Part shown: positions 1 to 8,552 of the stretch, piece by piece
How the letters are laid out: each line of letters begins with the position of its first letter
Position numbering within the stretch: position 1 is the first letter of the stretch
Assembly: GCA_001970955.1 (NCBI GenBank)
Contig: MPUH01000665.1
Location: 1 to 40,984, forward strand
Origin: Stentor coeruleus
Taxonomy: Eukaryota; Ciliophora; Heterotrichea; Heterotrichida; Stentoridae
Reading direction: 5' to 3'
DNA: 40,984 bases
Notes under the pieces: model-generated
Seen by the model: the letters and a program-made list of their open reading frames with translations, nothing else
Database searches by the model: none
What the model was told of the DNA's origin: nothing
Translations under genes and position numbers: made by a program

Positions 1-563
1 CATGTTTCTTTAACATGTTGTAACCAATACCCATGACTTTTTGCAATTTTATTATTGCAAGTTTTTTAACCCAAGCAATTTCATCAACAAATCGATAACC
101 CCAATCATCAAGTAACTGAAGTGAAGTTCGATATTTTGCATTTATAGTCCACAAAAACAGTAAACCTTGTTTTTGTAGTTTAATAATAGGCAAGTTTTTA
201 ATTATCTGATCTGATAAAGCTTCATAAGATATTGTCACCCCTCTTGTTGGTGTGGCGCCAGAAAGTTGCCAAGGTGGGTCCATCATAATAACATCAAAAA
301 GTTTTCTTTTAACTTCAATTTGACCTTGTATAAGTTTATCAAAGTTATATGTCCTAACATCTCCGCTTATTGGAATACAGTCTTCAGGTGTGTTTTTAAG
401 AATCACTCTATTGTGTTGTTCTTCAAAAAACTTAAGTTCTTCTAGGTAAATGTGTTTTCAATCTGTTTAATCTGATCATTTGAGGAATCATCTGAGTTTT
501 GTTGGTCATTTTTAAGTTTTTTTCCTTTTTTTTTTTTGACGACTTTTTTCCTTTTTTTACCAT
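1..563 (-). CDS. MTA1: MT-A70 family adenine N6-methyltransferase (ciliate MTA1-like), 3' truncated by the window edge, frame-broken
   Basis: MT-A70 enzymes methylate N6 of adenine using S-adenosylmethionine; ciliate MTA1 is the known DNA 6mA catalytic subunit and METTL3/14 act on RNA. On the minus strand the catalytic DPPW motif is encoded at 269-280. It is followed by LLFLWTINAKYR, WGYRFVDEIAWVKK and, at the window edge, KIAKSHGYWLQHVKET, which is close to the MTA1 signature after the catalytic site. The last block is one frame away from the rest; the break falls at the T run 62-67. A second break lies at about 445-463, and a third is likely in the A-rich N-terminus, whose ATG at 561-563 begins a lysine-rich tail. 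The start lies only 10 bp beyond the TMEM231 stop. I infer sequence errors in homopolymers more readily than a pseudogene, because the protein is otherwise well conserved. The family is secure; MTA1 versus METTL3/4 is less so. Confidence 0.72.
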
Positions 564-573
564 TTATATTAAC

Positions 574-1680
574 TTAGTATTTAATTTCAGTTGCTGTCTG
601 GAAGATCTGTTGAGAAAACACAAAACTTGCGAATAGTGATACTAAGTAATAAACTGGGATTAATAAACTCAAATATTGGATCCAGGCGAATTTGAGGTTT
701 TGGAGGAAATTTGGAATATAAAGCACTTCTTGGTATGGGGGAATTCGAATTTTCATTTTGATTTCTAAGGTTTGTAAGGAACTTTGAGGTAAAATTGTGC
801 TTTTGTATTTGTAGGTTGTAGTTTCATTACGGGAGAAATAACGAGTGAAGAGGATTGGGAAGAAATTTTCTGTAGGCCAAGAATTGTCGAGTNCGAGTGA
901 AGAGGATTGGGAAGAAATTTTCTGTAGGCCAAGAATTGTCGAGTAGAGTGGAATTGTAAGTGCTTCTGACTATTTTAGAACTTTTAAGAGGATTTTTTTG
1001 GTTTAGGGAAAGATCACCGTCTAGATAGATTATTGAGGCCCCGTTTGGTGTTGTTATATCANTAGAGTGGAATTGTAAGTGCTTCTGACTATTTTAGAAC
1101 TTTTAAGAGGATTTTTTTGGTTTAGGTAAAGATCACCGTCTAGATAGATTATTGAGGCCCCGTTTGGTGTTGTTATATCAGCTATAGCTAGGGTGACCAT
1201 ATCAAGGTTTACTCTTGAACGTAATCTGTAGTCGTAGTTAATGAAAACTTTTATATTTCGAAGTTTTTCTGAGGGTAAAAATAAGGTAATGTTGTAATCA
1301 TACATATCTGGTTTATAATCTACATTATAATCCCAATATGCACTTTGAATAATTGCAGGAATATTTGCAATACCTGTAAGTTCATTCATTTCACCTAAAG
1401 TTGAGTAATAGTTAGTTTTAAGACTTCGTTTTATTGTTGACCCAGAATCGGATATAGTTTTGGATTCAGTTAATGCGACAACAAGTATTTCATTTCGATC
1501 TAATACTATAGGTTGTTCAAGATATGATTCATGCAGACTCCAAAAACCGTGTGTGCTTGCAGCTAGGAAAAAAGGTACTATCAAAACTATCAGGGCAAAA
1601 ATAAAACAAAGAATATAGCTACAAGTGCATACATCAGCGCGGTAAATTTTGCTTATACTTTGTTTTAGTAATAATACCAT
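574..1680 (-). CDS. TMEM231: TMEM231, transition-zone membrane protein (interrupted by two assembly joins)
   Basis: TMEM231 is a two-pass membrane protein of the MKS complex at the ciliary transition zone, where it helps form the membrane diffusion barrier. The sequence shows an N-terminal YRADVCTC, a hydrophobic segment at residues about 21-42, then HGFWSLHESYLEQP, a lumenal domain with SRVNLDMVTLAI and DGDLYLNQKNPL, and a C-terminal FAWIQYLSLLIPVYYL helix. These match the order and spacing of the animal protein. The frame is broken only by the N-bearing duplications at 842-944 and 944-1180. When each duplication is counted once, the reading frame is continuous and about 311 residues long, the usual family length. 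The start ATG at 1678-1680 faces the SK channel start 166 bp away, so the two share a divergent promoter region. The stop is TAA. Confidence 0.88.
842..944. repeat. 51-bp direct duplication around N893 (assembly join)
   Basis: Positions 842-892 and 894-944 are identical and separated by a single N. Counting one copy restores the TMEM231 frame, so this is best read as two contig ends that overlap but were not merged. Confidence 0.92.
944..1180. repeat. 118-bp direct duplication around N1062 (assembly join)
   Basis: Positions 944-1061 and 1063-1180 match except for one base (G at 1008, T at 1127). In TMEM231 this changes one codon, Ser versus Tyr, in the DLYLNQ motif. It is an unmerged overlap, and the mismatch is either an allelic difference or a sequencing error. 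Confidence 0.92.
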
Positions 1681-1846
1681 TTATAGTAAATAATGAAATT
1701 TGATTAATGAAACAAACAACACACATATATTTATTATAGAATATAAAAATTTGACATATTACCAGTACATGATAAATCTTAAATAAAAAATCTTATAACA
1801 CCCACTTGCTAAATAGGAGAATAAGTATTATTCAACGATAATAATA

Positions 1847-3088
1847 ATGAAAAAGCTTAAAGTCGTAAATGATACTTCTCAAGAAACTATCAGCAGAGGT
1901 GAAAGTAAAAGACTTTTTCGTCTTTGGAGGTCTTATGACTTAGCAAGTGCTGTGCTAATAATGACTGGACTAGCACTATCAACATTAGATTATGAAATCA
2001 ATTACTCACCAACTAGAAGCTATCGTAATTGCCATATAAATACAATGACAACTCAAGTTTTTAGATATTTATCTTCAATATGTTCACTTGTTGCAATAAT
2101 TTGTATATTGCTAAGATATTTCGAAAAACTCAGATGGAAACACAGGGTATCTTATTTTAATAAAAAAAGCGATAGTATTGCTGGAGTACGTAAAAGTGTT
2201 GTTTTTATGTGCATAGAAATTATTGTTGTAAGCATTTTACCATACCCACATGTTGATGGGAATGTATATGTTCCTTTAAGATTCAATCATGATACAATAA
2301 CAATTTGCTATAAATTAAGCGAAATACTCTATTGTTTAATGTTCTTAAGGTTTTTCATAATGGTCAGAGCTTTGATAAATTTTTCTTCTTTTCAAAATGA
2401 TGAAGGGCGTGAATGCTGTAAGGATTTTAGAGTTAAACCTAATATGAGATATTTAGCGAAATGCTTATGGACGAGATACCCTGTTTATTTTTTAACGGGA
2501 ATTGCTGTATTAAGTCTATTTATATTCGCCCTTACACTTAGGGTGTTTGAAAGAGTAACAGATGATCTTTCGCATATGTATTATAGCAACCCTATGAATG
2601 CTTTATGGTTTATGGTTGAAAACATGACTACTTTAGGATATGGAGAATTTTACCCATACACTTACCCAGCAAGAATAGTCTGTGTTCTAAGCTATTTTGC
2701 TGGGTCAATAATATTCGCCCTTTTTGTATCAGCAATGCAGCAACATGTTGATTTGGATATACATCAAAGAAGAGTTTATAAACATGTTATGAAAATTCCT
2801 CTTGCTGCGACAATGATCAAAAATTGTTTACGATATTATCTATGGAAAAAACGCTTAGGTACTGAAAATGATATATGTAAACTTCATTTTAAAGCTTTGG
2901 AAAAATCAATTGATGATATGAAATCAGTGAAATCAACTTTTCATACAAAACAAAATAAACGAATTCATGATTTAAGGAAAAATGTTAAGCTATTAAATTG
3001 CCAGGTATCTGCTATAGATCGATTAGTGACTTCAACTTTAGACACTTTAGTTTCTAAAAATAAAAATGTGCTTAAGATGACTTTTTAA
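1847..3088 (+). CDS. SK-type (KCNN-like) calcium-activated potassium channel
   Basis: The 413-residue protein has the SK-channel layout. S1 is near residues 31-48, S2 about 72-92, S3 about 117-132, S4 about 157-178 with few arginines, and S5 about 212-236. The pore loop carries the selectivity filter TTLGYGEFYP (GYG at 264-266), followed by S6 (SYFAGSIIFALFVSAM). Directly after S6 comes DIHQRRVYKHVMK and a basic stretch. This is where SK channels bind calmodulin, so gating by Ca2+-calmodulin is inferred. The tail (residues about 350-400) is predicted coiled coil, typical for assembly. SK channels carry K+ out of the cell after Ca2+ entry, and in ciliates would oppose depolarisation during ciliary reversal or contraction. 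The near-voltage-insensitive S4 fits SK rather than Kv. The gene is intronless, and its start is unambiguous after stop-rich upstream DNA. Confidence 0.85.
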   Translation: MKKLKVVNDTSQETISRGESKRLFRLWRSYDLASAVLIMTGLALSTLDYEINYSPTRSYRNCHINTMTTQVFRYLSSICSLVAIICILLRYFEKLRWKHRVSYFNKKSDSIAGVRKSVVFMCIEIIVVSILPYPHVDGNVYVPLRFNHDTITICYKLSEILYCLMFLRFFIMVRALINFSSFQNDEGRECCKDFRVKPNMRYLAKCLWTRYPVYFLTGIAVLSLFIFALTLRVFERVTDDLSHMYYSNPMNALWFMVENMTTLGYGEFYPYTYPARIVCVLSYFAGSIIFALFVSAMQQHVDLDIHQRRVYKHVMKIPLAATMIKNCLRYYLWKKRLGTENDICKLHFKALEKSIDDMKSVKSTFHTKQNKRIHDLRKNVKLLNCQVSAIDRLVTSTLDTLVSKNKNVLKMTF

Positions 3089-3229
3089 ATTATCTTAGAT
3101 GATTATATTCAAATAATAGATAAGTAAAATTTGGTTATTAAATATTCTAATATCAGGATTATTTTTTATAATCATGATACTAAAGATTTCTTATCGATAA
3201 TACTTTTTTTATTAATTATCCTTATTAAT

Positions 3230-3763
3230 CTACAAACCTTTTGCAGAAAACATCGATTGTATTCTTTTTTTTGCAGGGTATACATAAGTAAGTTTTATTG
3301 GACTTGTTTCCTTTGATTTACTCATACATGGACTAAATATCTGTTCCCATGTTTCTGATGAATTTTTTCTCACAGGACTATTACTTTGATTTAAATTTCG
3401 TTTATATAAACTAAACCTTGAGGCAATTTTATGTAATACTTGATGATATGTACTCATTTTAGAATCTGAAGACTTTCTTGATTCTAGTCTTATATTTTTA
3501 GGTTTGAGTACTGAGCATTTACGTTCCGAAAATTGTGTTTTGGTTTTTAGTCTTATCATGCATTCAGAGGATTTAGTTCTTCCATTGTATTTTACTGGAG
3601 TTCGTTGTTTTAATTGAACAGGACTTTTTGTTTGACAGAAAAGATTCCTGAATTTACTTGTTAAGCAAGAGGAAGATTCTGGTTCTTCATTGGTAGACTT
3701 CTCGTATAAGACAACTGGTGTTCGAATATTTATTATTCTTCTTACTTTACCTTCATTACGCAT
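3230..3763 (-). CDS. Small basic protein, unknown function
   Basis: This is an open frame of 177 residues, starting at the ATG at 3761-3763. The protein is strongly basic and rich in Ser, Lys and Arg, with repeated S/T-P sites (RTPVVLY, KSPVQLKQRTPV, NSPVRK, ETSPIK), and looks mostly disordered. I recognise no domain. Such proteins in ciliates are often microtubule- or cytoskeleton-associated and phosphorylated by proline-directed kinases, but that is inference. Its start lies 10 bp from the divergent B56 start. Its 3' end lies 141 bp from the convergent SK channel stop. The length is well above chance for this AT-rich DNA. Confidence 0.65.
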   Translation of the reverse strand: MRNEGKVRRIINIRTPVVLYEKSTNEEPESSSCLTSKFRNLFCQTKSPVQLKQRTPVKYNGRTKSSECMIRLKTKTQFSERKCSVLKPKNIRLESRKSSDSKMSTYHQVLHKIASRFSLYKRNLNQSNSPVRKNSSETWEQIFSPCMSKSKETSPIKLTYVYPAKKRIQSMFSAKGL

Positions 3764-3773
3764 TTATTATAAT

Positions 3774-5132
3774 ATGTCTAACCAAAAGCCAAGGCTAACA
3801 ATAGAAAAACAGTCCAGCAAAGAAATCTTCCTAAAAAAACTCCAAATCTGTAGTGTGAACTACGACTTCTACGATGAACAAAAAGATTCCAAAGCCAAAG
3901 CTGAAAGGTTAGAAACAATCCAAGAACTAAAAGAACTTTTCAATGACTCAAAATACATGACCCAACATTTCTTACCCAACCTCGAACTTGTCTTTGATGT
4001 CATCCAAAAAAACCTCTTCAGACCTCTGATTCCTTTCAAAAAATCAGGAGAAAAACTCGAAATGTCTGAAACCGGAAAAGAAGATGAAGAAAATTCCCCA
4101 GATCCTGCATGGCCTCATTTATTAGGCGTTTATGAAATTCTATTAAAAATCATAGTAAATGACCAAATTGACGTAAAAACATTGAAAACTTTTATAACAC
4201 CGAAATTCATCCATAACATTTTAGAACTTTTTAACACAGAAGAAATCAGAGAAAGGGAATATTTAAAAACAATTTTACATAGACTATATGCGAAATTGAT
4301 ACCAAGAAGGAAAATAATTAGAAAAGCTATGAATGAAACATTTTTGGCAATGATACATGAAAATAAAAAATACAATGGGGCTAATGAGCTTTTAGAAATC
4401 TTATCAAGTTTTATCAGTGGTTTTGCTGTACCTTTAAGAGAAGAACATGTGAGTTTTTTTAAAAATATTATTATTCCTTTACATAAAGTTCATTATTCAC
4501 ACATGTTTCATGATCAACTTCAAAGATGTTCAGGGATGTATATTGGTAAAGATACTTCATTAACTGAAGCATTAATACAAGGAATACTTAGATATTGGCC
4601 TTATGGGAATTCTCCTAAAGAAATGCTGTTTTTAGATGAACTTAATGGGGTTTTAGAGTTTTATGATATTAATAAACTTGATGATATTGCCCCACAGATA
4701 TTAAGAAGGATTTTTATATGTATGTCAAGTCCTCAATTACAAGTTTCAGACCGCGCAGTATCTTTTTTTGAAAAAGAATACTTTCTTGCAATAATAAAAA
4801 ATTTCAAACATATAGCTTTTCCTCTTTTTGTCCCTTCTGTTGTAGAGTTATCAGAAACTCATTGGTTTAAAATTCTTCAAGAGTCTTTTGCTTCGGTGAG
4901 ACTAATACTTAAAGAAATAGATGCAGGATTATTTGATAAAGTAATAAATGACAAAGAAAACAAAACTTATAATGCACTTATTTATATGCATAATAGTCCA
5001 ATAAGAGCAGAAAGGGAAAATAAATGGGAAATATTAATAAATGAAGCTAAAAGAATAGAACCTGGATTTGTAGTGCCCCAAGTACCTTATACAGATTCAC
5101 ATGTTGTGGGTTTAAATAATAAAATTATTTGA
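3774..5132 (+). CDS. PP2A regulatory subunit B56 (B') family
   Basis: B56 subunits target protein phosphatase 2A to substrates carrying LxxIxE motifs and act as an alpha-solenoid of HEAT-like repeats. The 452-residue product follows the family from end to end: LQICSVNYDFYDEQKDSKAK near the start, WPHLLGVYEILLKI, REREYLKTILHRLYAKLIPRR, NGANELLEILSSFISGFAVPL, PLHKVHYSHMFHDQL, KDTSLTEALIQGILRYWP, SPKEMLFLDELNGVLEF and SSPQLQVSDRAVSFF. I place the start at the ATG at 3774, not the in-frame ATG at 3690, because the conserved protein begins just after it and the extension would lie inside the opposite gene. The stop is TGA, evidence that TGA terminates here. The first third uses C-rich codons and the later part G/T-rich ones. 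Confidence 0.92.
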   Translation: MSNQKPRLTIEKQSSKEIFLKKLQICSVNYDFYDEQKDSKAKAERLETIQELKELFNDSKYMTQHFLPNLELVFDVIQKNLFRPLIPFKKSGEKLEMSETGKEDEENSPDPAWPHLLGVYEILLKIIVNDQIDVKTLKTFITPKFIHNILELFNTEEIREREYLKTILHRLYAKLIPRRKIIRKAMNETFLAMIHENKKYNGANELLEILSSFISGFAVPLREEHVSFFKNIIIPLHKVHYSHMFHDQLQRCSGMYIGKDTSLTEALIQGILRYWPYGNSPKEMLFLDELNGVLEFYDINKLDDIAPQILRRIFICMSSPQLQVSDRAVSFFEKEYFLAIIKNFKHIAFPLFVPSVVELSETHWFKILQESFASVRLILKEIDAGLFDKVINDKENKTYNALIYMHNSPIRAERENKWEILINEAKRIEPGFVVPQVPYTDSHVVGLNNKII

Positions 5133-5606
5133 TTTATTAGGTAAATTTACTATGATATAATACTTTTTAAGCTTAAATATATGTTGAAATTATATAAAAT
5201 ATTAATTGAACTTAAGATTATGATAAGATATTTAGAATGCTAGATATATATAATGAATTAAGATATTATTTTAAAGTAGATTACACTAAATAAACAGAAA
5301 TTAAAAAAAATAATAAAGACTATAATCAGAAAAACAAGTTTATTAATAATCTCCGTGAAAAAAAAAACTAAGATCATGAATAGAATTACAGATTTTCTAG
5401 GTTTAGGTTTAAAAGAATTATGTTATTTGTATTATGATAATAAGAATTTCTAAAATTATATGCGGTTTTTGAATAAAATGCTGTAAGGCATTGATTTATA
5501 TAGGCTAAAGTAAGCTAAAACTATATCTAATTATTTTGCTCAAAGCCTCCTTGATATGATTTTTCTGCCTGTACTTTGAGTAAGACTCCGACTTATATAT
5601 AAAATA
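5133..5606. other. Intergenic, no supported gene
   Basis: This is AT-rich DNA between convergent gene ends. Short open stretches exist on both strands: a plus-strand one at about 5230-5290 and a minus-strand one at about 5520-5600. The latter lies directly beyond the stop of the 90-residue gene and could be a decayed or missed exon. None can be joined with a standard intron. Confidence 0.5.
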
Positions 5607-5894
5607 TTACGTTATATCTTCAACTTCTTCTATATATATTGAACCTTTTATATTACTTTCTATATCCTTTTCATCTGCTATTGATTTCAGATCCATTAAT
5701 GACATTGTATAAAGTGACTTGCAAGACATCATAAGCATCTCAACATTAATCATTTGACTGAATTTTTATTACTTTTGCTTCTGACTGTGTGCTAAGAAGC
5801 GTTTTGGTACATATACTGAAGCTGGTCTTACAGTGTATATTCTATTTATAAAGTACCGAGCAGCAAGTCTTGATGCATTAATAAAAGCCCTCAT
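5607..5894 (-). CDS. Small spliced gene, predicted mitochondrial protein of 90 residues
   Basis: The gene appears only after removing a 15-nt intron (5758-5772), which joins two stretches of the same frame. It runs from the ATG at 5892-5894 to the TAA at 5607-5609. The N-terminus (MRAFINASRLAARYFINRIY, then VRPASVYVPKRFLAH) is rich in Arg, Ala and Ser with no acidic residue for about 35 positions. That is a typical mitochondrial presequence; the C-terminal half is acidic (DLKSIADEKDIE, EEVED). I do not recognise the family. The intron's first codons, read unspliced, give two consecutive TAA stops, which supports true splicing. An open stretch in the same frame after the stop leaves the 3' end slightly uncertain. 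Confidence 0.6.
5758..5772 (-). other. 15-nt spliceosomal intron (GTAATAAAAATTCAG)
   Basis: GT-AG ends, exactly 15 nt, phase 2. Retention would put an in-frame TAA directly after the exon. The size and GTA start match the four other 15-nt introns here. Confidence 0.75.
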
Positions 5895-6157
5895 AGCCTC
5901 TATTTTTATTAATAAAATAAGTGTTTAAACTAAGATCATAATAACTAATCTAATGCTATCAAGAAGATTTATAACTATTAAATATCCTAATTTATCCCCA
6001 ATATGTATATCTGACCTATGTAGTAGTTTTCATTTATGTATATAAATTCTCATTAGCATATTAAGCCTTTAAAAAAAATCTCATATTTTTTATCATAAAA
6101 TCTTGGATACCTAAATCCTACCAATCAACCTAAGTAACTTATAATAAAGTAAACTAC

Positions 6158-6758
6158 CTAAATTCCTGATAGAATCATATTCAGCGCTGCTGCTTCGTCC
6201 ATAGCGCATTCGTTCAAAGCTTTCCTCACTGCCTGCTGATCAAATCCCATTTCACATAATCTTTTAACTTTTTCCTCATAAACAATTTGAGGGTCTTTTG
6301 CATGTTCTTGTGTCCAGTTTCTAGCAGTTTGATTAAACAATTCTCTATTGTTCTTATATTGAGAGGCTACAACAGCATCTTGTGGATCATCAGGTTCTGG
6401 ATTGCAAAGAAGGGCTTGAAGAGACAATAATGCAGTTCGAATTGTCAGTGCAGGAGACCACTCATCTTTAAGTATATCTAAGCATATCGCTCCAGTTTGT
6501 GAAGAAATATTAGGATGCCAGATTCTTGTATCGAATTTCATTTTCGGAGGCTTGTAAGGATAATCTGGTGGGATGACAATATCAATAATAAAAGTTCCAC
6601 CTTGGTAAATAGTATCAGGCTATATAATAAATACAGGGCCTTGGATAATACCTTTCCAATGAGTCTTATCTGTACCAATACACCTCGCTTGTACTCCTGA
6701 GTTGCTTTCACTAAGCTTATTCAATTCTTCATTTTCCTTTTGCAGTCTTCTTTCCATA
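6158..6758 (-). CDS. UBE2K: Ubiquitin-conjugating enzyme E2 with C-terminal UBA (UBE2K / E2-25K)
   Basis: The enzyme accepts ubiquitin from E1 on a cysteine and, in the UBE2K class, builds mainly K48-linked chains. After removal of a 15-nt intron the product is 194 residues (human about 200). It starts [15 protein letters not shown]. It then shows [12 protein letters not shown] across the splice junction, [13 protein letters not shown], the HPN motif at 76-78, and the catalytic Cys87 in [14 protein letters not shown]. The last 40 residues ([19 protein letters not shown] onward) form a UBA domain, which separates UBE2K from UBE2D-type E2s. Without the intron the conserved GPP motif would be broken by a stop, so the splice is certain. 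The start lies 22 bp beyond the stop of the upstream WD40 gene on the same strand. The stop is TAG. Confidence 0.95.
6620..6634 (-). other. 15-nt spliceosomal intron (GTATTTATTATATAG)
   Basis: It lies in phase 0 within UBE2K. Splicing restores the conserved [10 protein letters not shown]; the unspliced frame ends in the intron's own terminal TAG. It is the best-supported intron in the window because protein homology crosses it. Confidence 0.95.
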
Positions 6759-6780
6759 TATTATAATTTAAGTAACTTTT

Positions 6781-8268
6781 TTAATTATTAGGTGGTCCTA
6801 AATACTTGCTAAAAGAAAAAATCTCAGGAAAAATACTTGATCTAGTATAAAATTCTATTTTATCCTTTACTTGTTTGCATTGATTTCCATCTATAATATT
6901 CCATATAAAAATCAATTTATTATAATCCCCAGTAAGAACCTTATTACCTTCATTATCAAATACAATTGACCTTATACACATTTTAGATTTTTTAACTTTC
7001 CAAAGTGGTACTGCATGATTATTTAAATCCCATACTTTTATATACTGATCCTGTCCACCTGATACTAAAAATTTATTATTTGGGCTAAAAGCTACACAAG
7101 TTACTCCTCCAGAATGTGATTCTGGGATTAAACTAACTGGTAAAATTAGATTCCCTATTGTAATAATACATATAAGCCCATCATGACCCCCTGATGCTAT
7201 AATTCTAGAGTCAGAATTTATACTTAGACATTCAACACCACCATAAATACTTGCTGTATGAATATGATGTGACTCAATTTCTTCAAGAGTATCTGATCTA
7301 TAAATTATTATATTCCCATCACAACATCCTGATATAAGATATAAACCATTCGGAGTTACTTTAAGTAATCTTATTTTCACAGTTAATTTTTCTATACGTC
7401 TTTCAAGTACATGATGTTTGAGGTTTATTAAATATATTGCATCAGTATAAAGGATTACTATATTAAAAGTTTGTGGGATTTCTAAAATTGATAATACTTC
7501 ACTTTTAATTTGTGTCTGGATTTCTTTAAAAACTTCTGAACCTAAACTCCAGCATTTTATATAACCTTCTTTTTCACCTGTTATGATTTCCATTGATTGA
7601 TTTGAGTAAAAGATTTGTAAGATTTCAAGGGTTCTAGGAATTTTAAAGCCAAGTTTTGAAATGATGTTTAGTTTTTTATATGTTGGGGTTATGTTGGAAT
7701 GTATTCTTTTATCAATCATCATTGTAGTTCGGATACTTAAGGCGGCTGGTAAAGATTGGGAATTGTTTGCAGAAATTGAAGGTGATGTAAAATCTTTTGT
7801 AGCCCAGTTTTTTATAAGCCTTTCTATTTTTTCTATTGAGAAATTTGATGTTATGATATTTTTTTGAGAAATTTCTTGAAGGTTTTTTAGGGAACGTTGA
7901 AAAAGTTTGTTTCTAGCAGTTATGTAATCTATAATTTTATTAATTTTTTCACGTGTAGTGTGGATTTTTTTGTAGAGAGATTTTTGTGTTTCTAAGGCTG
8001 TTTTGATTATTTGATTTGTAGATATTGATGATAATTTTAAGATCTTGTCAAGATTTGTATTTATTTTATGGATTTGAGAAAGGACTTCATTTTTACGGGT
8101 TGTGTCTAGGTATAATGCGATTTCTATTGGGTGCTCTCCACTGTTTATGATCATATGGGTGTTTATATGCTCATTACACAAATAAGAACTTTGTGATAAA
8201 CAACTACAGTATACTTCAGCTTTTGAATTGCAGCTTTGAATACCACATTCAATATCTTCTATATCCAT
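6781..8268 (-). CDS. B-box zinc finger, coiled coil and WD40-repeat protein
   Basis: The 495-residue protein opens with a B-box-like zinc-binding cluster (residues about 8-48, Cys and His spaced as C-x4-C...C-x-C...C-x2-H-x3-H...H). An alpha-helical, probably coiled-coil region follows to about residue 165. The C-terminal two thirds carry WD40 repeats; the clearest blades are GGVECLSINSDSRIIASGGH and GGVTCVAFSPNNKFLVSGGQ, with DQYIKVWDL and NKLIFIWNI ends. This resembles a TRIM-like front (no RING) joined to a beta-propeller, and would act as a scaffold. I cannot name a substrate or partner. It is intronless, has a TAA stop, and lies upstream of UBE2K on the same strand. A ubiquitin-related role is a guess from context only. 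Confidence 0.75.
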   Translation of the reverse strand: MDIEDIECGIQSCNSKAEVYCSCLSQSSYLCNEHINTHMIINSGEHPIEIALYLDTTRKNEVLSQIHKINTNLDKILKLSSISTNQIIKTALETQKSLYKKIHTTREKINKIIDYITARNKLFQRSLKNLQEISQKNIITSNFSIEKIERLIKNWATKDFTSPSISANNSQSLPAALSIRTTMMIDKRIHSNITPTYKKLNIISKLGFKIPRTLEILQIFYSNQSMEIITGEKEGYIKCWSLGSEVFKEIQTQIKSEVLSILEIPQTFNIVILYTDAIYLINLKHHVLERRIEKLTVKIRLLKVTPNGLYLISGCCDGNIIIYRSDTLEEIESHHIHTASIYGGVECLSINSDSRIIASGGHDGLICIITIGNLILPVSLIPESHSGGVTCVAFSPNNKFLVSGGQDQYIKVWDLNNHAVPLWKVKKSKMCIRSIVFDNEGNKVLTGDYNKLIFIWNIIDGNQCKQVKDKIEFYTRSSIFPEIFSFSKYLGPPNN

Positions 8269-8552
8269 TTATTAATCTCAAATATATATTTTTTATCTAG
8301 TAATTTTCAAGATTTTTATCTGATGTTAATATTTTTGGCAAATGATAAGAAAAACTTTTGTATAAATTATAATATCAATGATTTGTTAATTTATAATCGG
8401 GTTTATGTGATTATTGTGTTAATTTTTCACAAAAATGAATTATTTCTACTATCTTGGAATTAAGTTTTGATAATATTCAGCACTCGTATTCATGAAATCA
8501 GTCATCTAATATTAAAAAGATTGTTTTACAATCATTAAACTAAAAAAATAAT

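Noticed and set aside
3690-3773. N-terminal extension of B56 from the upstream in-frame ATG
   Set aside because: The extension is the antisense of the small basic gene, hydrophobic, and absent from B56 proteins; the ATG at 3774 fits better.
5210-5330. Possible decayed coding stretch on the plus strand
   Set aside because: Several stops in each frame and only Lys/Asn/Tyr-rich runs, as expected from AT-rich DNA.
8236-8463. Plus-strand open frame of 75 codons
   Set aside because: It overlaps the start of the opposite B-box/WD40 gene and is Asn/Ile/Phe/Leu-rich; no sign of coding selection.
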